Notes: generated from the sequence alone by a model not told the origin. A DNA stretch of 64,000 bases from Geminicoccus roseus DSM 18922 (GCF_000427665.1 NZ_KE386572.1:3720373-3784372); one strand, 5' to 3'. Positions 24,865-36,548 are shown, counted from the stretch's first letter. Numbers and translations: made by a program.

Positions 24865-26463
24865 GTGCCGGTGGATCTGGGCGAGTTCGACTATGTCATC
24901 ATCGGCGCCGGTTCGGCCGGCTGCGCGCTTGCCAACCGGCTGTCCGCCGACCCGTCGGCCCGGGTCTGCCTGCTGGAGGCGGGCGGCCAGGACAACTGGA
25001 TCTGGATCCACATCCCGATCGGCTATCTCTACACCCAGGGCCATCCGCGCACCGACTGGTGCCTGAAGACCGAGGCGGAGCCGGGCCTGAACGGCCGCGT
25101 CCTGAACTATCCGCGCGGCAAGGTGCTGGGCGGCTGCTCGGCGATCAACGGCATGATCTACATGCGCGGCCAGGCGGCCGACTACGACCACTGGCGCCAG
25201 CTGGGCAATCCCGGCTGGGGCTGGGACGAGGTGCTGCCCCTGTTCAAGCGCTCCGAGGACCATGTCGACGGCGCTTCCGAGGCGCATGGGGCCGGCGGCG
25301 AGTGGCGGGTCGAGAACCAGCGGCTGTCCTGGCCGATCCTGGACGCGTTCCGCGAGGCCTGCGCCCAGGTCGGCATCCCCCCGACCGACGACTTCAACAA
25401 AGGCGACAACGACGGCTGCGGCTATTTCCAGGTCAACCAGAAGAAGGGCGTGCGCTGGACCAGCGCCAAGGCGTTCCTGCGCCCGGTCAAGGCGCGGCAA
25501 AACCTGAGCGTGGTCACCCAGGCGGAGGCGCGCTCCTTGCTGTTCTCCGGCCGGCGCTGCATCGGGGTGGCGCTGGTCGACGGGCGCACCGTGCGGGCGC
25601 GCCGCGAGGTGATCTCCTGTGCCGGCGCCGTGATGAGCCCGCTTCTCCTGCAGCGCTCCGGGATCGGCCCCGCACCCCTGCTCAAGGAGCTCGGCATCGA
25701 CGTCCGCCACGACCTGCCGGGCGTCGGCCGCAACCTCCAGGACCATCTGCAGATCCGGCTGGTCTACGGGGTGAGGGGGATCGGCACGCTCAACGAGCGG
25801 GTCGGCTCGATGCTGGGCAAGGGCCGGATGGGCCTGGAGTACCTCCTGTTCCGCAAGGGCCCGCTCACCATGGCGCCCTCGCAGCTGGGCGCCTTCACCC
25901 GCACCGACCCGCGCTACGCCACCCCGAACATCGAGTACCATGTCCAGCCTTTGTCCCTGGACAAGTTCGGCGACCCGCTCCACCCCTATCCGGCCTTCAC
26001 CGCCTCGGTCTGCAACGTCCGCCCGACCAGCCGCGGCGAGATCCGCCTGAGGAGCCCGGACCCCTCCGTGCCGCCGGCGATCGCGCCGAACTACCTGTCC
26101 ACCGACGAGGACCGCCAGGTCGCCGCCGATTCGATCCGGGTGACCCGGCGGATCTGCGCCGCCCCGGCCCTGGCCCGCTACGTGACCGCCGAGCTTAGGC
26201 CAGGCCCCGCCGCCCAGGACGAGGCCGAGCTGGTGCGGGCCGCGGGCGATCTGGGCACCACGATCTTCCACCCGGCCGGCAGCTGCAGGATGGGCCCGGA
26301 TTCGGATATGGGTGCGGTCGTTTCGCCGACGCTGCGGGTGCACGGCGTGGATGGCCTGCGCATCGCCGACGCCTCGATCATGCCCACCATCACGTCTGGC
26401 AACACCAACAGCCCGAGCATCATGATCGCCGAGAAGGCCGCGGAGATGATCCTTGCCCGCTGA
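24865..26463 (+). CDS. GMC-family FAD-dependent oxidoreductase (choline-dehydrogenase-like)
   Basis: A 532-residue flavoprotein. The FAD-binding DYVIIGAGSAGCALANRL is at the N-terminus, followed by GGxxxxNGMIYMRG (signature 1, here GKVLGGCSAINGMIYMRG) and GAVMSPLLLQRSGIGP (signature 2). Near the end FHPAGSCRMG and SGNTNSPSIMIAEKAAEMI supply the catalytic His and Asn of the family. It oxidises an alcohol, possibly choline or another primary alcohol. The start is the GTG at 24865, with GGAGG eight bases upstream; the 39 codons of open frame before it are not family-like. Confidence 0.92.
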   Translation: MPVDLGEFDYVIIGAGSAGCALANRLSADPSARVCLLEAGGQDNWIWIHIPIGYLYTQGHPRTDWCLKTEAEPGLNGRVLNYPRGKVLGGCSAINGMIYMRGQAADYDHWRQLGNPGWGWDEVLPLFKRSEDHVDGASEAHGAGGEWRVENQRLSWPILDAFREACAQVGIPPTDDFNKGDNDGCGYFQVNQKKGVRWTSAKAFLRPVKARQNLSVVTQAEARSLLFSGRRCIGVALVDGRTVRARREVISCAGAVMSPLLLQRSGIGPAPLLKELGIDVRHDLPGVGRNLQDHLQIRLVYGVRGIGTLNERVGSMLGKGRMGLEYLLFRKGPLTMAPSQLGAFTRTDPRYATPNIEYHVQPLSLDKFGDPLHPYPAFTASVCNVRPTSRGEIRLRSPDPSVPPAIAPNYLSTDEDRQVAADSIRVTRRICAAPALARYVTAELRPGPAAQDEAELVRAAGDLGTTIFHPAGSCRMGPDSDMGAVVSPTLRVHGVDGLRIADASIMPTITSGNTNSPSIMIAEKAAEMILAR

Positions 26464-26971
26464 TCCGGCGCTGCTGGTCCGGGACGAGCGCCCAGGGGAC
26501 CAGGCACCGCTTCGGGCCCTGGTCACGGCCGCCTTCACCGGGCACCCGCACAGCGACGGCAGCGAGCCCGGGATCGTCGACGCCTTGCGCGCCGACGGGG
26601 CGCTGGCCATCTCGCTGGTCGCCGAGCTTGGGGGCGACATGGTGGGGCAGGCCGCCTTCTCTCCGGTGCGGATCGGCGACGGCAGCACCGGCTGGTACGG
26701 GCTGGGCCCGGTCGCGGTGGCCCCGGAGCGGCAGGGGCAGGGGATCGGCAGCGCCCTGATCGAGGAGGGGCTGCGCCGGCTGCGCGCCCAGGGTGCTTCC
26801 GGCTGCGTGGTGCTGGGCGAGCCCGGCTACTACCGGCGCTTCGGGTTCGCCCAGGATCCGGCCCTGACCCTGGAAGGGCCGCCGGCCGAGTACTTCCTGG
26901 CGCTGCGCTTCCAGCCGACGCCGGCTCAGGGCGCCGTGGCCTATCATGCCGCTTTCGGTGGCCCGGAATAA
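26453..26971 (+). CDS. GNAT-family N-acetyltransferase (YhbS-like)
   Basis: A 172-residue acetyltransferase. The acetyl-CoA-binding loop is APERQGQGIGSALIEEGL (motif A, Q/RxxGxG/A), followed by VVLGEPGYYRRFGF, the marker of the YhbS-type subgroup. The start is a TTG at 26453 that lies inside the end of the GMC gene (11-base overlap) with GGAG seven bases upstream, so translation is coupled to it. The substrate may therefore be related to the product of the oxidoreductase, but this is only inference from position. Confidence 0.87.
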   Translation: MPADPALLVRDERPGDQAPLRALVTAAFTGHPHSDGSEPGIVDALRADGALAISLVAELGGDMVGQAAFSPVRIGDGSTGWYGLGPVAVAPERQGQGIGSALIEEGLRRLRAQGASGCVVLGEPGYYRRFGFAQDPALTLEGPPAEYFLALRFQPTPAQGAVAYHAAFGGPE

Positions 26972-27086
26972 ACTATCGTAAGAATAGGGGGCGCTTTTCC
27001 CGAAAGTTTCCGGATCCGGGCTGCAAGCCTGTTGCAGGAAGGCGGCAGTCTGCTCCACTTGTCCCAGGCGGTTCACGGGACATGTC

Positions 27087-27539
27087 ATGCTGACAGCAGT
27101 TGCCTTCCTGGCCGGACTGGCCCTCGCGGGCTACGGCGTCGCCCGGTGGTTTCGCGAGCGCGAGGATGCGCTCCTGGCCGAGATCGGCGCCCATTACGAG
27201 CGCCGCCAGCAGCTGATGATGGGCCGGATCGAGGAAGGCGACCAGGCGCTGCTCGCCGCCTATGCCGATCTGGACCGGCTGGAGCAGCAGAAGAGCCTGG
27301 TCGACCTGCGGCTGGCCGAGGCGCGCGCCGAGCTGGACGCCGCCCTGGCTGCCAGGTCGGCGGCCGAGCAGGCGCTGGAGCGCCGGCAGGCGGCGCTGGC
27401 GACCGCGGAGGTCCAGCTCGAGCTCGCGCGCCGGCAGGCGGAGGCCCATGGGGAGGCTCAGGGGGAAACGGTGCCGAGCGCGGCGTTCGCCTACCCGCCC
27501 GAAGCCGTCGGCCGCCATGAGATGGCATGCAGCAACTGA
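27087..27539 (+). CDS. Membrane-anchored coiled-coil protein, unknown function
   Basis: A 150-residue protein: one N-terminal transmembrane helix (MLTAVAFLAGLALAGYGVARWF) followed by about 100 residues of charged, Ala/Glu/Gln/Leu-rich helix with heptad-like spacing (LDRLEQQKSLVDLRLAEARAELDAALAARSAAEQALERRQ), which is a long coiled coil. The C-terminus is short and unstructured. No family is recognised. Such proteins are often membrane-tethered scaffolds. Coding is supported by codon bias and by the ATG, with a second ATG 5 bases upstream out of frame. Confidence 0.6.
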   Translation: MLTAVAFLAGLALAGYGVARWFREREDALLAEIGAHYERRQQLMMGRIEEGDQALLAAYADLDRLEQQKSLVDLRLAEARAELDAALAARSAAEQALERRQAALATAEVQLELARRQAEAHGEAQGETVPSAAFAYPPEAVGRHEMACSN

Positions 27540-27751
27540 GGATGGGCATCCACGGGCCCGGCGATTGGCGGCAATCGGGTTGTACCTACATCTGATTGAA
27601 CATGAACTATGGTTAATGTGCGGGATTTCGCCCCCTTGCCATTCGGGCGCCCCTGCGCGAATCTCAGCCTGACCCATCTGTACCGACAAACGCCTCGATC
27701 ATCCCCTCTCGCGGCCTCGACAGCGAGCAGGACCGGGCTGGAGCCAGCACC

Positions 27752-28825
27752 TTGAAGCAATCCATCCAGACGCTGCGCGGCCTGGCATGTATCTTTCTGG
27801 TCGCCTATCACACGATCGGCAGCGCTCCCGATCGTGGCCTGATGATGGGCGACGGGACGGTGTTCCGTCACTTGGCGGAATCGTTCGTCTACCTGCGCAT
27901 GCCGCTGTTCGCCTTCGTCGCGGGACTTGTCTACACCTTCCGCAGTGTATCACCCGGCCAACATGTCGGCGGGTTCATGTTGGGCAAGGCGCGGCGCCTG
28001 CTGATTCCGTTGCTGGTGGTCGGCTCCTGCCAGTTCATTGTTTCCGGTCTCTCGAAAGGCATGGACCCGGCCCAGCTGGCCGAGATCGCCTGGCTGCCGA
28101 TCTTCCCCTACGAGCATTTCTGGTTCCTGCAGGCGGCCTTCCTGCTGTTCGCGCTGATCGCCGTGCTGGACAGTTTCGGGCTGCTGGTGAAGCGCGCCGC
28201 CCTGGTAGGCGCCCTGGTGTTCGCCGCGGTGCTGGCCGCCACCGACATCGTCACCACCGAGTTCTTCTCGCTCCGGGGCGCCATCTACCTGCTGCCGTTC
28301 TTCCTGCTGGGCGTGTATTTCGGCCGGTTCGGCGACCCGCTGGCCCGCCCGGGCGGCGTGCCGATCGCCTGGGCGCTGGTCGCCATCGGCGTGGTGGTCA
28401 CCCAGGCGGGGCTGCTGGGCTACATGGACGGCCCGGTGCCGCGGGAGGCCGCGATCGGGCTCCTGTTCGGCGCGGCGTTCTGCATGCTGATCATGCGCAC
28501 CGGCTGGACCAATGGCGGGCTGGAGTTCCTCGGCAAGTACTCCTACGCGATCTACCTGTTCCACATGTTCGGGGTGGCCGGGCTGCGCATGGTCCTGCCC
28601 AAGCTCGGCATCACCGACCCCTATCTGATGTTCGTCATCATGCTGGCGGCGGGGCTGGGCCTGCCGATCCTGGTGGAGATGGTGGCCGGCCGCTTCAACC
28701 TGACCCGGATGCTGCTGCTCGGGCAGAAGCCGCTGCGGCCTGCCCAGGAGCCCCGGCCGGCGGCGGCGATGCTCCAGGAGCGTACCGACAGCGGCGTCGG
28801 CGAGAAGCGGTTCGCGGCGCGCTGA
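27752..28825 (+). CDS. Acyltransferase family 3 (OpgC/OafA-like) membrane protein
   Basis: A 357-residue polytopic membrane protein of the acyltransferase-3 family. It opens QSIQTLRGLACIFLVAYHTIG, with the conserved R and the catalytic-type His in the first helix, and later has GGFMLGKARRLLIPLLVVG and GKYSYAIYLFHMFGVAGLR near the end, all typical. It would transfer an acyl group, such as acetyl or succinyl, to an exported glycan or lipid. The TTG start at 27752 has GGAG eight bases upstream. It stands alone, tail-to-tail with the HD gene. Confidence 0.87.
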   Translation: MKQSIQTLRGLACIFLVAYHTIGSAPDRGLMMGDGTVFRHLAESFVYLRMPLFAFVAGLVYTFRSVSPGQHVGGFMLGKARRLLIPLLVVGSCQFIVSGLSKGMDPAQLAEIAWLPIFPYEHFWFLQAAFLLFALIAVLDSFGLLVKRAALVGALVFAAVLAATDIVTTEFFSLRGAIYLLPFFLLGVYFGRFGDPLARPGGVPIAWALVAIGVVVTQAGLLGYMDGPVPREAAIGLLFGAAFCMLIMRTGWTNGGLEFLGKYSYAIYLFHMFGVAGLRMVLPKLGITDPYLMFVIMLAAGLGLPILVEMVAGRFNLTRMLLLGQKPLRPAQEPRPAAAMLQERTDSGVGEKRFAAR

Positions 28826-28838
28826 GCGCCTCGGAGCC

Positions 28839-29492
28839 TCAGCCCGCCTCGGCCACGATCCGCGCCGCGAACGCCTTCAGGAAGGCGACCCGCTCGGCGG
28901 CGATCGCCCGGGCGGGCGCGGTGTGCAGCGTCTCGGCGATCCGGTAGAGCTTGACCGGCAGGTGGTCGAGGGCGAACGCCCGGTCGTCCAGCTCCCGGTG
29001 CTGCCCCAGCGGATCGGCCGGATCGAACAGCTGCGCATCCATCCGGCCGGCGGTGTAGAAGCACCGGGCCAGCCCGATCGCCCCAAGGGCGTCCATCCGG
29101 TCGGCGTCCTGCAGCACCTTGGCCTCGATGGTTTGGCAGGGAACGCCCGCCGAGAAGCTGTGGGCCAGGATGGCGTGGTGCACCGCCGCCAGCCGCTCCT
29201 CGGGAAAGCCGTGCCGGCGCAGCTTCGCCACCGCCTCGTCCGCCGAGCGGGCCGACGCCCGGGCGCGGTCGGGGTCGGATTTCGGCAGGCTCACCAGGTC
29301 GTGCAGCCAGGCCGCCGCGCAAAGCACCAGGGGATCGCAGGGATGCCCCAGCTCGCGATCGATCCGCGCCGCCATCCGCACCACCCGGCCGACATGGGCC
29401 AGGTCATGGGCGCCGTCGCCGTCGCCGTCGTCCTGCGCCTGCAGGATCAGGCGTGCCTGTTCTTCCACCCGGGCGGGCGTGTCGAGGATCAT
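28839..29492 (-). CDS. HD-domain phosphohydrolase
   Basis: A 217-residue metal-dependent hydrolase. HDLAHVGRVVRMA gives the first His-Asp of the HD superfamily, LCAAAWLHDLVSLPK the central HD pair, and VLQDADRMDALGAIGLARCF the last Asp, in the order H-HD-D. It resembles the YedJ-like subgroup of nucleotide phosphohydrolases. I chose the ATG at 29492, preceded by AGGA, over an upstream ATG at 29633 whose extra 47 residues are not family-like. Confidence 0.88.
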   Translation of the reverse strand: MILDTPARVEEQARLILQAQDDGDGDGAHDLAHVGRVVRMAARIDRELGHPCDPLVLCAAAWLHDLVSLPKSDPDRARASARSADEAVAKLRRHGFPEERLAAVHHAILAHSFSAGVPCQTIEAKVLQDADRMDALGAIGLARCFYTAGRMDAQLFDPADPLGQHRELDDRAFALDHLPVKLYRIAETLHTAPARAIAAERVAFLKAFAARIVAEAG

Positions 29493-30175
29493 GACGAATT
29501 CCTGGAGGGGAGGGGCCTGGACGGGCAGCGTTGCCGCCAGGGCCGCATGGTGCACTCGGGTCTGCCCCCCGTCCATGGCGGGTATCAGGGGATGACTGTG
29601 CGGGCTGTCGAAAACGATCGCAGACGACTTCAAGTTGAACAGCCCGCTCCGCCCACGCCGTTCCTGCCGCCGAACATGACAAGTATGTCATCTCCTGCCA
29701 TTGCGCAAATGATCGAGATGCAACACCAGGGGAGGCCGCCTTAGAGCTTCACCAGTGCTGGAGCCGCCGGCACGGCACGTTTGGGCCGTTCGGGGCGCGG
29801 CATTCGGCAACTCGACTGGCCCTGCGATTACTTCGATATTGCTAGCGATATATAAGAAGAGAATCGAACCTGTCGCAGCCCGCTCTAGAAGAGTTGCTTG
29901 CTGGACTTGGGATCCGGCAATCCCGGTCACTATAGACCCGTGCGACGAGCTGCCGCATCCGGAGCCGGCTCCGGGCTGGCCGACCCGCTTTCCCAGCGCT
30001 GGCGCGGCTTTGCCGGGTCCACCGTGGTACAGAGGGCACGGCTTGTTGCATCGGCTCCGTTTTTGCCGTTGTCATGGGTGCGAAGATGGATTAGCTGTCA
30101 CGTCGGCGGCGCTGCGGACGTGCATTCCCCCCCAGGACACCAGGCAGAGCCGAAAGTTTCTCCCCCAGAGAGTAA

Positions 30176-30211
30176 AGAGGGCGGTCTTCCAGGGCCGCCC
30201 TCTTTTCTTTT
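30176..30211 (+). terminator. Strong plus-strand terminator with no upstream gene
   Basis: AGAGGGCGG (30176-30184) pairs perfectly with CCGCCCTCT (30195-30203) around a 10-base loop, followed by TTTCTTTT. It is a textbook Rho-independent terminator on the plus strand, yet no plus-strand gene ends before it within 1.3 kb. Confidence 0.8.
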
Positions 30212-30290
30212 GGGGCAAATGGTGCGGCATCGGCAGAACCACCACCAAAAGAAAGCGGCCCCGTTGCGGGGGGCCGCTCCTACCGAACCG

Positions 30291-30319
30291 AAAAGCCCGG
30301 TCGAACCGAAAGATCGGGC
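30291..30319 (-). terminator. Terminator of acs
   Basis: On the minus strand, three bases past the acs TAA, GCCCG pairs with CGGGC around a 15-base loop that contains a second small CGGTTCG element, and the stem is followed by TTTT. It fits a Rho-independent terminator of acs. Confidence 0.65.
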
Positions 30320-30321
30320 GA

Positions 30322-32253
<1,932 letters not shown>

Positions 32254-32552
32254 CGAAAACCACCTTCTTGGTGCCCAGCGGCCCGGGCCCCCGCACGTGG
32301 CGAGCCTCCCGGACCGGAGTCGGCGACGCGGTCGCCGGCCTCCCTTTCGGCAAGTCTCGCGCCTGCTGGCCCTTGGTGCAACCGCGATGCGTCCGGGCAG
32401 GGCAGGCAGGCGGGCCGATCTCGGAACTATCCACGTATTCCCCATACTTCTCCACAGTCCAGGAACGGCCCGAACCGGCTTGGGCAAGCTGTGGGGCGGG
32501 GGCATCAAGGTCGGGCACAGAACCAGCGCCCGGAACCTTCCGGGAACGGCGG
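32254..32552 (-). promoter_or_regulatory. acs upstream region
   Basis: A 299-base gap between acs and tesA, both on the minus strand. It contains no family-like frame. On the minus strand two GTGGA boxes are 22 bases apart near 32430-32455, either side of a small AT-rich patch (AGTATGGGGAATAC), which is the only promoter-like composition here. I can assign no regulator. Confidence 0.3.
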
Positions 32553-33197
32553 TCAGGAAACCTTGTCGAGCCAGTCGACGACTGTGGGGGTGATGCGCTC
32601 GACCATGATCTCGATACCTTGGGCGGTGGGATGAATACCATCGCTCTGGTTGAGAGCCTGCTCGCCGGCCACCCCATCCAGGAAGAACGGGTAGAGCGGC
32701 ACGTCGTGGCGGGCCGCAACCTGCCGGTAAACCTCGGCAAACGATTTTCCGTAGGCTGCGCCGAGATTGGGCGGCGCCAGCATTCCGGCCAGCAATACTG
32801 GCACGCCGGCGTCCTGGGCCTTGCCGACGATCGCGTCGAGATTGCGTTCGAGCTGGTCGGTCGGCAGCGCGCGCAGGGCGTCGTTGGCGCCCAGCGCCAC
32901 GATCATGTGGGTCGGGCGGTCGCCCAGCACCCAGTCGACCCGGCTGAGCCCGCCGGCCGAGGTGTCGCCGGACACCCCGGCGTCGATCACGCTGCAGTCA
33001 CGGCCTTGGGAACGTAACGCCTGTTCGAGACGGGCGGGAAATCCTTCGTTTACCGACAGCCCATAGGCTGCTGTCAGGGAATCGCCGAGCACAGCGATGC
33101 GGCAGGCCGGATCGGCCGCCACCGCAGGAGCGCTGGCCGTGGCCGCCATGGCGGCCACGGCCCCACCCAGCAGGGTCCGCCTTACCGTTGCGACCAT
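32553..33197 (-). CDS. tesA: Arylesterase / TesA-like GDSL hydrolase
   Basis: A 214-residue SGNH hydrolase with a signal peptide ([26 protein letters not shown]). The four blocks are GDSLTAAYG (catalytic Ser), a Gly block around [15 protein letters not shown] (Asn) and [10 protein letters not shown] (catalytic Asp-His). It cleaves acyl esters or thioesters in the periplasm. I chose the ATG at 33197; another ATG at 33242 gives a longer N-region with GGGA close by. It is divergent from ybbA-ybbP, the same arrangement as in E. coli. Confidence 0.92.
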   Translation of the reverse strand: MVATVRRTLLGGAVAAMAATASAPAVAADPACRIAVLGDSLTAAYGLSVNEGFPARLEQALRSQGRDCSVIDAGVSGDTSAGGLSRVDWVLGDRPTHMIVALGANDALRALPTDQLERNLDAIVGKAQDAGVPVLLAGMLAPPNLGAAYGKSFAEVYRQVAARHDVPLYPFFLDGVAGEQALNQSDGIHPTAQGIEIMVERITPTVVDWLDKVS

Positions 33198-33273
33198 CTT
33201 GCTGAGGGTGGAGAGGTTGTCGCCATGGTGGGGGCCGGCCATGTTCCCATGAACTGCGTGGTGTGAGGATCGG

Positions 33274-33984
33274 ATGATCAATCTCGTGGACCTCCGTCTC
33301 GAGCTGAGGGGTGCCGCCGGGCGGGTATCGATCCTCAAGGGCGTCGACCTGCATATCCCGGCCGGGGCTGCGGTAAGCGTGGTCGGTCCGTCCGGTTCCG
33401 GCAAGTCGAGCCTGATCGCGGTGATCGCCGGGATCGAGCGGCCGAGCGGTGGCCAGGCGATCGTGGACGGAACCGACATCGCGACCCTGGACGAGGATGG
33501 CCTGGCCCGGTTCCGCCGCGGCCGCCTCTCGATCCTGTTCCAGTCCTTCCACCTGATCCCGACCCTGTCGGCGCTGGAGAACGTCGCAGTGCCGCTGGAG
33601 CTGATGGGCCAGCGCGACGCGCTGGACCGCGCGGCCGCGGCCCTGGAGGAGGTCGGCCTGGGCCACCGGATCGACCATTATCCCGGGCAGATGTCCGGCG
33701 GCGAGCAGCAGCGCACCGCACTGGCCCGTGCGCTGGTCACCGAGCCGTCGATCCTGCTGGCCGACGAGCCCACCGGCAACCTCGACCGCGCCAACGGCGC
33801 CCATGTCATGGAACTGCTGTTCGACCTGCGCAAGAAGCGCGGCAGCACCCTGCTGCTGGTCACCCACGACCCGGCCCTGGCCGAGGCCTGCGACTGGATC
33901 TGCCGGATGGAGGACGGCCGCCTGGTGTCGCCGCCCGAGACGGTGGCGAACGATGCCCAGGCACGGGCGCGGGTGCCGGCATGA
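33274..33984 (+). CDS. ybbA: ABC transporter ATP-binding protein YbbA
   Basis: A 236-residue ABC ATPase of the LolD/MacB group. Walker A GPSGSGKS is at 38-45, the signature MSGGEQQRTALARAL follows QMSGG, and Walker B is ILLADEPTGNLD. It works with the permease YbbP directly downstream, the two overlapping by 4 bases (ATGA). The pair is thought to move or extract lipids or lipid-linked molecules, not solutes. The neighbour on the other strand is the TesA esterase, a conserved linkage that suggests a related role. Confidence 0.93.
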   Translation: MINLVDLRLELRGAAGRVSILKGVDLHIPAGAAVSVVGPSGSGKSSLIAVIAGIERPSGGQAIVDGTDIATLDEDGLARFRRGRLSILFQSFHLIPTLSALENVAVPLELMGQRDALDRAAAALEEVGLGHRIDHYPGQMSGGEQQRTALARALVTEPSILLADEPTGNLDRANGAHVMELLFDLRKKRGSTLLLVTHDPALAEACDWICRMEDGRLVSPPETVANDAQARARVPA

Positions 33985-36548
33985 GCGGTCCCGGCATGAC
34001 GGATTCGGGCATGACGGGCATGCGCCTGCCGTTCGCCCTGTCCTTCGCGCTGCGCGACCTGCGCGGCGGCCTGCGCGGCTTCTGGCTGCTGCTGCTCTGT
34101 CTGGCGCTGGGGGTCGCCGCCATCGGCGCGGTCGGCCTGCTGTCCTCCGCGGTCGACCAGGCGGTGGAGCGCGATGCCCGCAGCCTGCTGGGCGGCGACC
34201 TGGTGGCCGAGGCCTCGGGCAGCGAGATCGCCCTGGCCGAGATCGGCGATGCCCTGCCGCCCGGCAGCGTCACCCGCTCCTCGGTCCGGATGAGCGGGCT
34301 GGTCACCAGCGACGTTCCCGGCGCCAGCGGCGCGCCGCGCAGCCTCGCCATCTCCCTGAAAGGCGTGGAACAGCCGTGGCCGCTGGTGGGCGAGGTCGTG
34401 CTCGACCCGCCGATCCCCGTGGAGGAAGCCCTGGCCGATAACGGGGCGGTGGTGGAGCGCACCCTGCTGCCGCGCCTGGGCGTCGAGGTCGGCGACCAGC
34501 TGAACCTGGGCGAGGGCCAGGTGACCATCCGCGCGGTGCTGGTGAGCGAGCCGGAGCGGGTCCAGGGCATCTACGGCCTGGGGCCCCGCGTGGTCGCGAG
34601 CATCGACACGATCGAGGCCGCCGGCATCCTCCTGCCGGGCGCGGTGACCACCTGGAGCCGCGCGATCGCGCTGCCCCCGGGCACCGACGCCGCGGCGGTC
34701 CAGGCGGCGGTCCGCAACGACAATCCCGGCGCGCGCTACCGCCTGCAGGGCATCGAGGAGATCCAGCCGCAGGTCGCCCGCTTCACCGACCGGCTCGCCA
34801 GCTACCTCACCATCGCAGCACTGGCCGCCCTGCTGACCGGCGGGATCGGCATCGGCCTGGCGGTGCAGGGCTGGCTGGTCCAGCGCCGGGCGGGCATCGC
34901 CACCCTGAAGGCCCTGGGCGCCACGCCCGGCCAGGTGCTGCTCGTCTATGGCCTGCAGGTGGCACTCGTCGCCACCGTCGCGGCGCTCCTGGGCATGATC
35001 GGCGCCTACGCCCTGGCCTCGCTGGCGCGGCTCCTGCCGAGCGAACTGATCCCGTTCGCCTTGGGCGACGTGTTCCAGCCCTGGCCGCTCCTGCGCGCGG
35101 CACTGCTGGGCATCGCCACCGCGCTCCTGTTCGCGGCGCTGCCGCTCCTGGACGCCCGCGACCTGCCGGTGGCCGCGCTGTTGCGCCCGGCCGCCGCCGA
35201 GCACCGCCATGGCGACTGGAAGCTGCGGGCCGCCGTGATCGCCGGCGGGGTCGTCCTGGTGGGCGGGCTGGCCGCGCTGACCACGCCCCGGCCGGAGATC
35301 GGCGCCAGCTTCGCCCTGGCCGCCATGGTCGCCGCCCTTCTGCTGACTTTGCTGGGCAAGGCGGTGCTGGCGCTGGTGGCGCTGGTCGCCAAGAACGGCC
35401 CGCTGGTGCTGCGCCTGTCCCTGGCCCGCCTGAACCGCCCGGGCTCCACCGCCCTGCCGGTGGTGGTGGCGACCGGCACCGCGCTCTCGGTGCTGGCGAC
35501 GGTGCTGTTCGTCCAGCAATCCCTGGATTCGGAGCTGCAGAGCGCCCTGCCGGAACGGGCGCCCTCGGTCGTGTTCATCGACATCCAGCCGGACCAGGTC
35601 GCGGCGTTCGACCAGGTCCTGGCCGGGTTCCCCGAGGCGAGCCTGGACCAGCGCGCGCCGGTGCTGCGCGCCCGGGTGTCGGGGATCAAGGGCGTGCCGG
35701 TGGAGGAAGCCGCCATCGGCGAGAACGTCCGCTGGACGGTGCGCCGCGACCGCGGCCTGTCCTGGACCGACCAGAAGCCCGACAACGCGCCGCTGGTGGC
35801 CGGCTCCTGGTGGGAGCCCGGCTATGACGGCCCGCCCCTGGTGTCGGTCGAGGACGACGTGGCGGAAGGCTACGGGGTCGGGGTCGGCGACACCCTGTCC
35901 TTCAACGTGATGGGTCGGACCGTGGAGGCGACCATCGCCAACCTGCGCGAGGAGATCGACTGGTCGCGCGCCCGGATCGACTTCGTGTTCCTGTTCAGCC
36001 CGGGCGTGATCGACAAGGCGCCGCACACCCTGATCTCCACCGTGCGGGTGCCGCCCGACCGGGAGCCGGCCCTGCTGGACGCCATGGCCCAGGCGCTGCC
36101 GAACGTCACGCCGATCTCGATCAGCGAGGTCAGCCGGCAGATCGGCGAGGTGCTGGGCAAGATCGGCTTCGCGGTGCAGGCGGTGGCCTCGGTCACGCTG
36201 GGCGCCGGCCTGCTGGTGCTGCTGGGGGCGCTCGCCGCCTCGCGCCGCCAGCGCCTGCACCAGGCCGCGCTGATGAAGGTCCTGGGCGCCACCCGCGCCG
36301 ACCTGCTGCGCCACTTCCTGATCGAGCACGCCGCCACCGGCTTGCTGTCGGCGCTGGTCGGGCTGCTGGTGGGCGGGATCGCGGCCTTTGTCCTGGTCGG
36401 GCCGTTCATGAACCTGGTGTTCACGCCTGACCCGGGCAGCGCCAGCCTGCTGGCGCTGGGGGCGGTCGTGGTGACCGGGCTGGTCGGCGCGGTGTCGACC
36501 TGGCGCCTGCTGGCAAGGCCGGTGGCCCCGGTGCTGCGCTCCTCCTGA
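33981..36548 (+). CDS. ybbP: FtsX-like ABC permease YbbP
   Basis: An 855-residue membrane protein with two FtsX-type permease domains. Hydrophobic helices occur near residues 25-50, then a large periplasmic region of about 200 residues, a first core (YLTIAALAALLTGGIGIGLAV and following, near 270), a middle set near 400-500, a second periplasmic loop and a second core (AVASVTLGAGLLVLLGALAASRRQR near 740). The total length matches E. coli YbbP (804) with a slightly longer loop. It forms one transporter with YbbA. Confidence 0.93.
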   Translation: MSGPGMTDSGMTGMRLPFALSFALRDLRGGLRGFWLLLLCLALGVAAIGAVGLLSSAVDQAVERDARSLLGGDLVAEASGSEIALAEIGDALPPGSVTRSSVRMSGLVTSDVPGASGAPRSLAISLKGVEQPWPLVGEVVLDPPIPVEEALADNGAVVERTLLPRLGVEVGDQLNLGEGQVTIRAVLVSEPERVQGIYGLGPRVVASIDTIEAAGILLPGAVTTWSRAIALPPGTDAAAVQAAVRNDNPGARYRLQGIEEIQPQVARFTDRLASYLTIAALAALLTGGIGIGLAVQGWLVQRRAGIATLKALGATPGQVLLVYGLQVALVATVAALLGMIGAYALASLARLLPSELIPFALGDVFQPWPLLRAALLGIATALLFAALPLLDARDLPVAALLRPAAAEHRHGDWKLRAAVIAGGVVLVGGLAALTTPRPEIGASFALAAMVAALLLTLLGKAVLALVALVAKNGPLVLRLSLARLNRPGSTALPVVVATGTALSVLATVLFVQQSLDSELQSALPERAPSVVFIDIQPDQVAAFDQVLAGFPEASLDQRAPVLRARVSGIKGVPVEEAAIGENVRWTVRRDRGLSWTDQKPDNAPLVAGSWWEPGYDGPPLVSVEDDVAEGYGVGVGDTLSFNVMGRTVEATIANLREEIDWSRARIDFVFLFSPGVIDKAPHTLISTVRVPPDREPALLDAMAQALPNVTPISISEVSRQIGEVLGKIGFAVQAVASVTLGAGLLVLLGALAASRRQRLHQAALMKVLGATRADLLRHFLIEHAATGLLSALVGLLVGGIAAFVLVGPFMNLVFTPDPGSASLLALGAVVVTGLVGAVSTWRLLARPVAPVLRSS

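Larger units (their letters stand above)
29493..30321. other. 830-base gap without a recognised gene, possible small RNA
   Basis: No reading frame here has family-like content; open frames run through into the acs antisense strand and reflect GC bias. A weak plus-strand promoter can be proposed: TTACTT at 29828-29833, 17 bases, TATAAG at 29851-29856, inside a short AT-rich patch. A strong plus-strand terminator lies at 30176-30211, so a transcript of about 350 bases is possible. The segment 30220-30290 has a further G/C hairpin. I cannot match a known RNA family. Confidence 0.35.
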
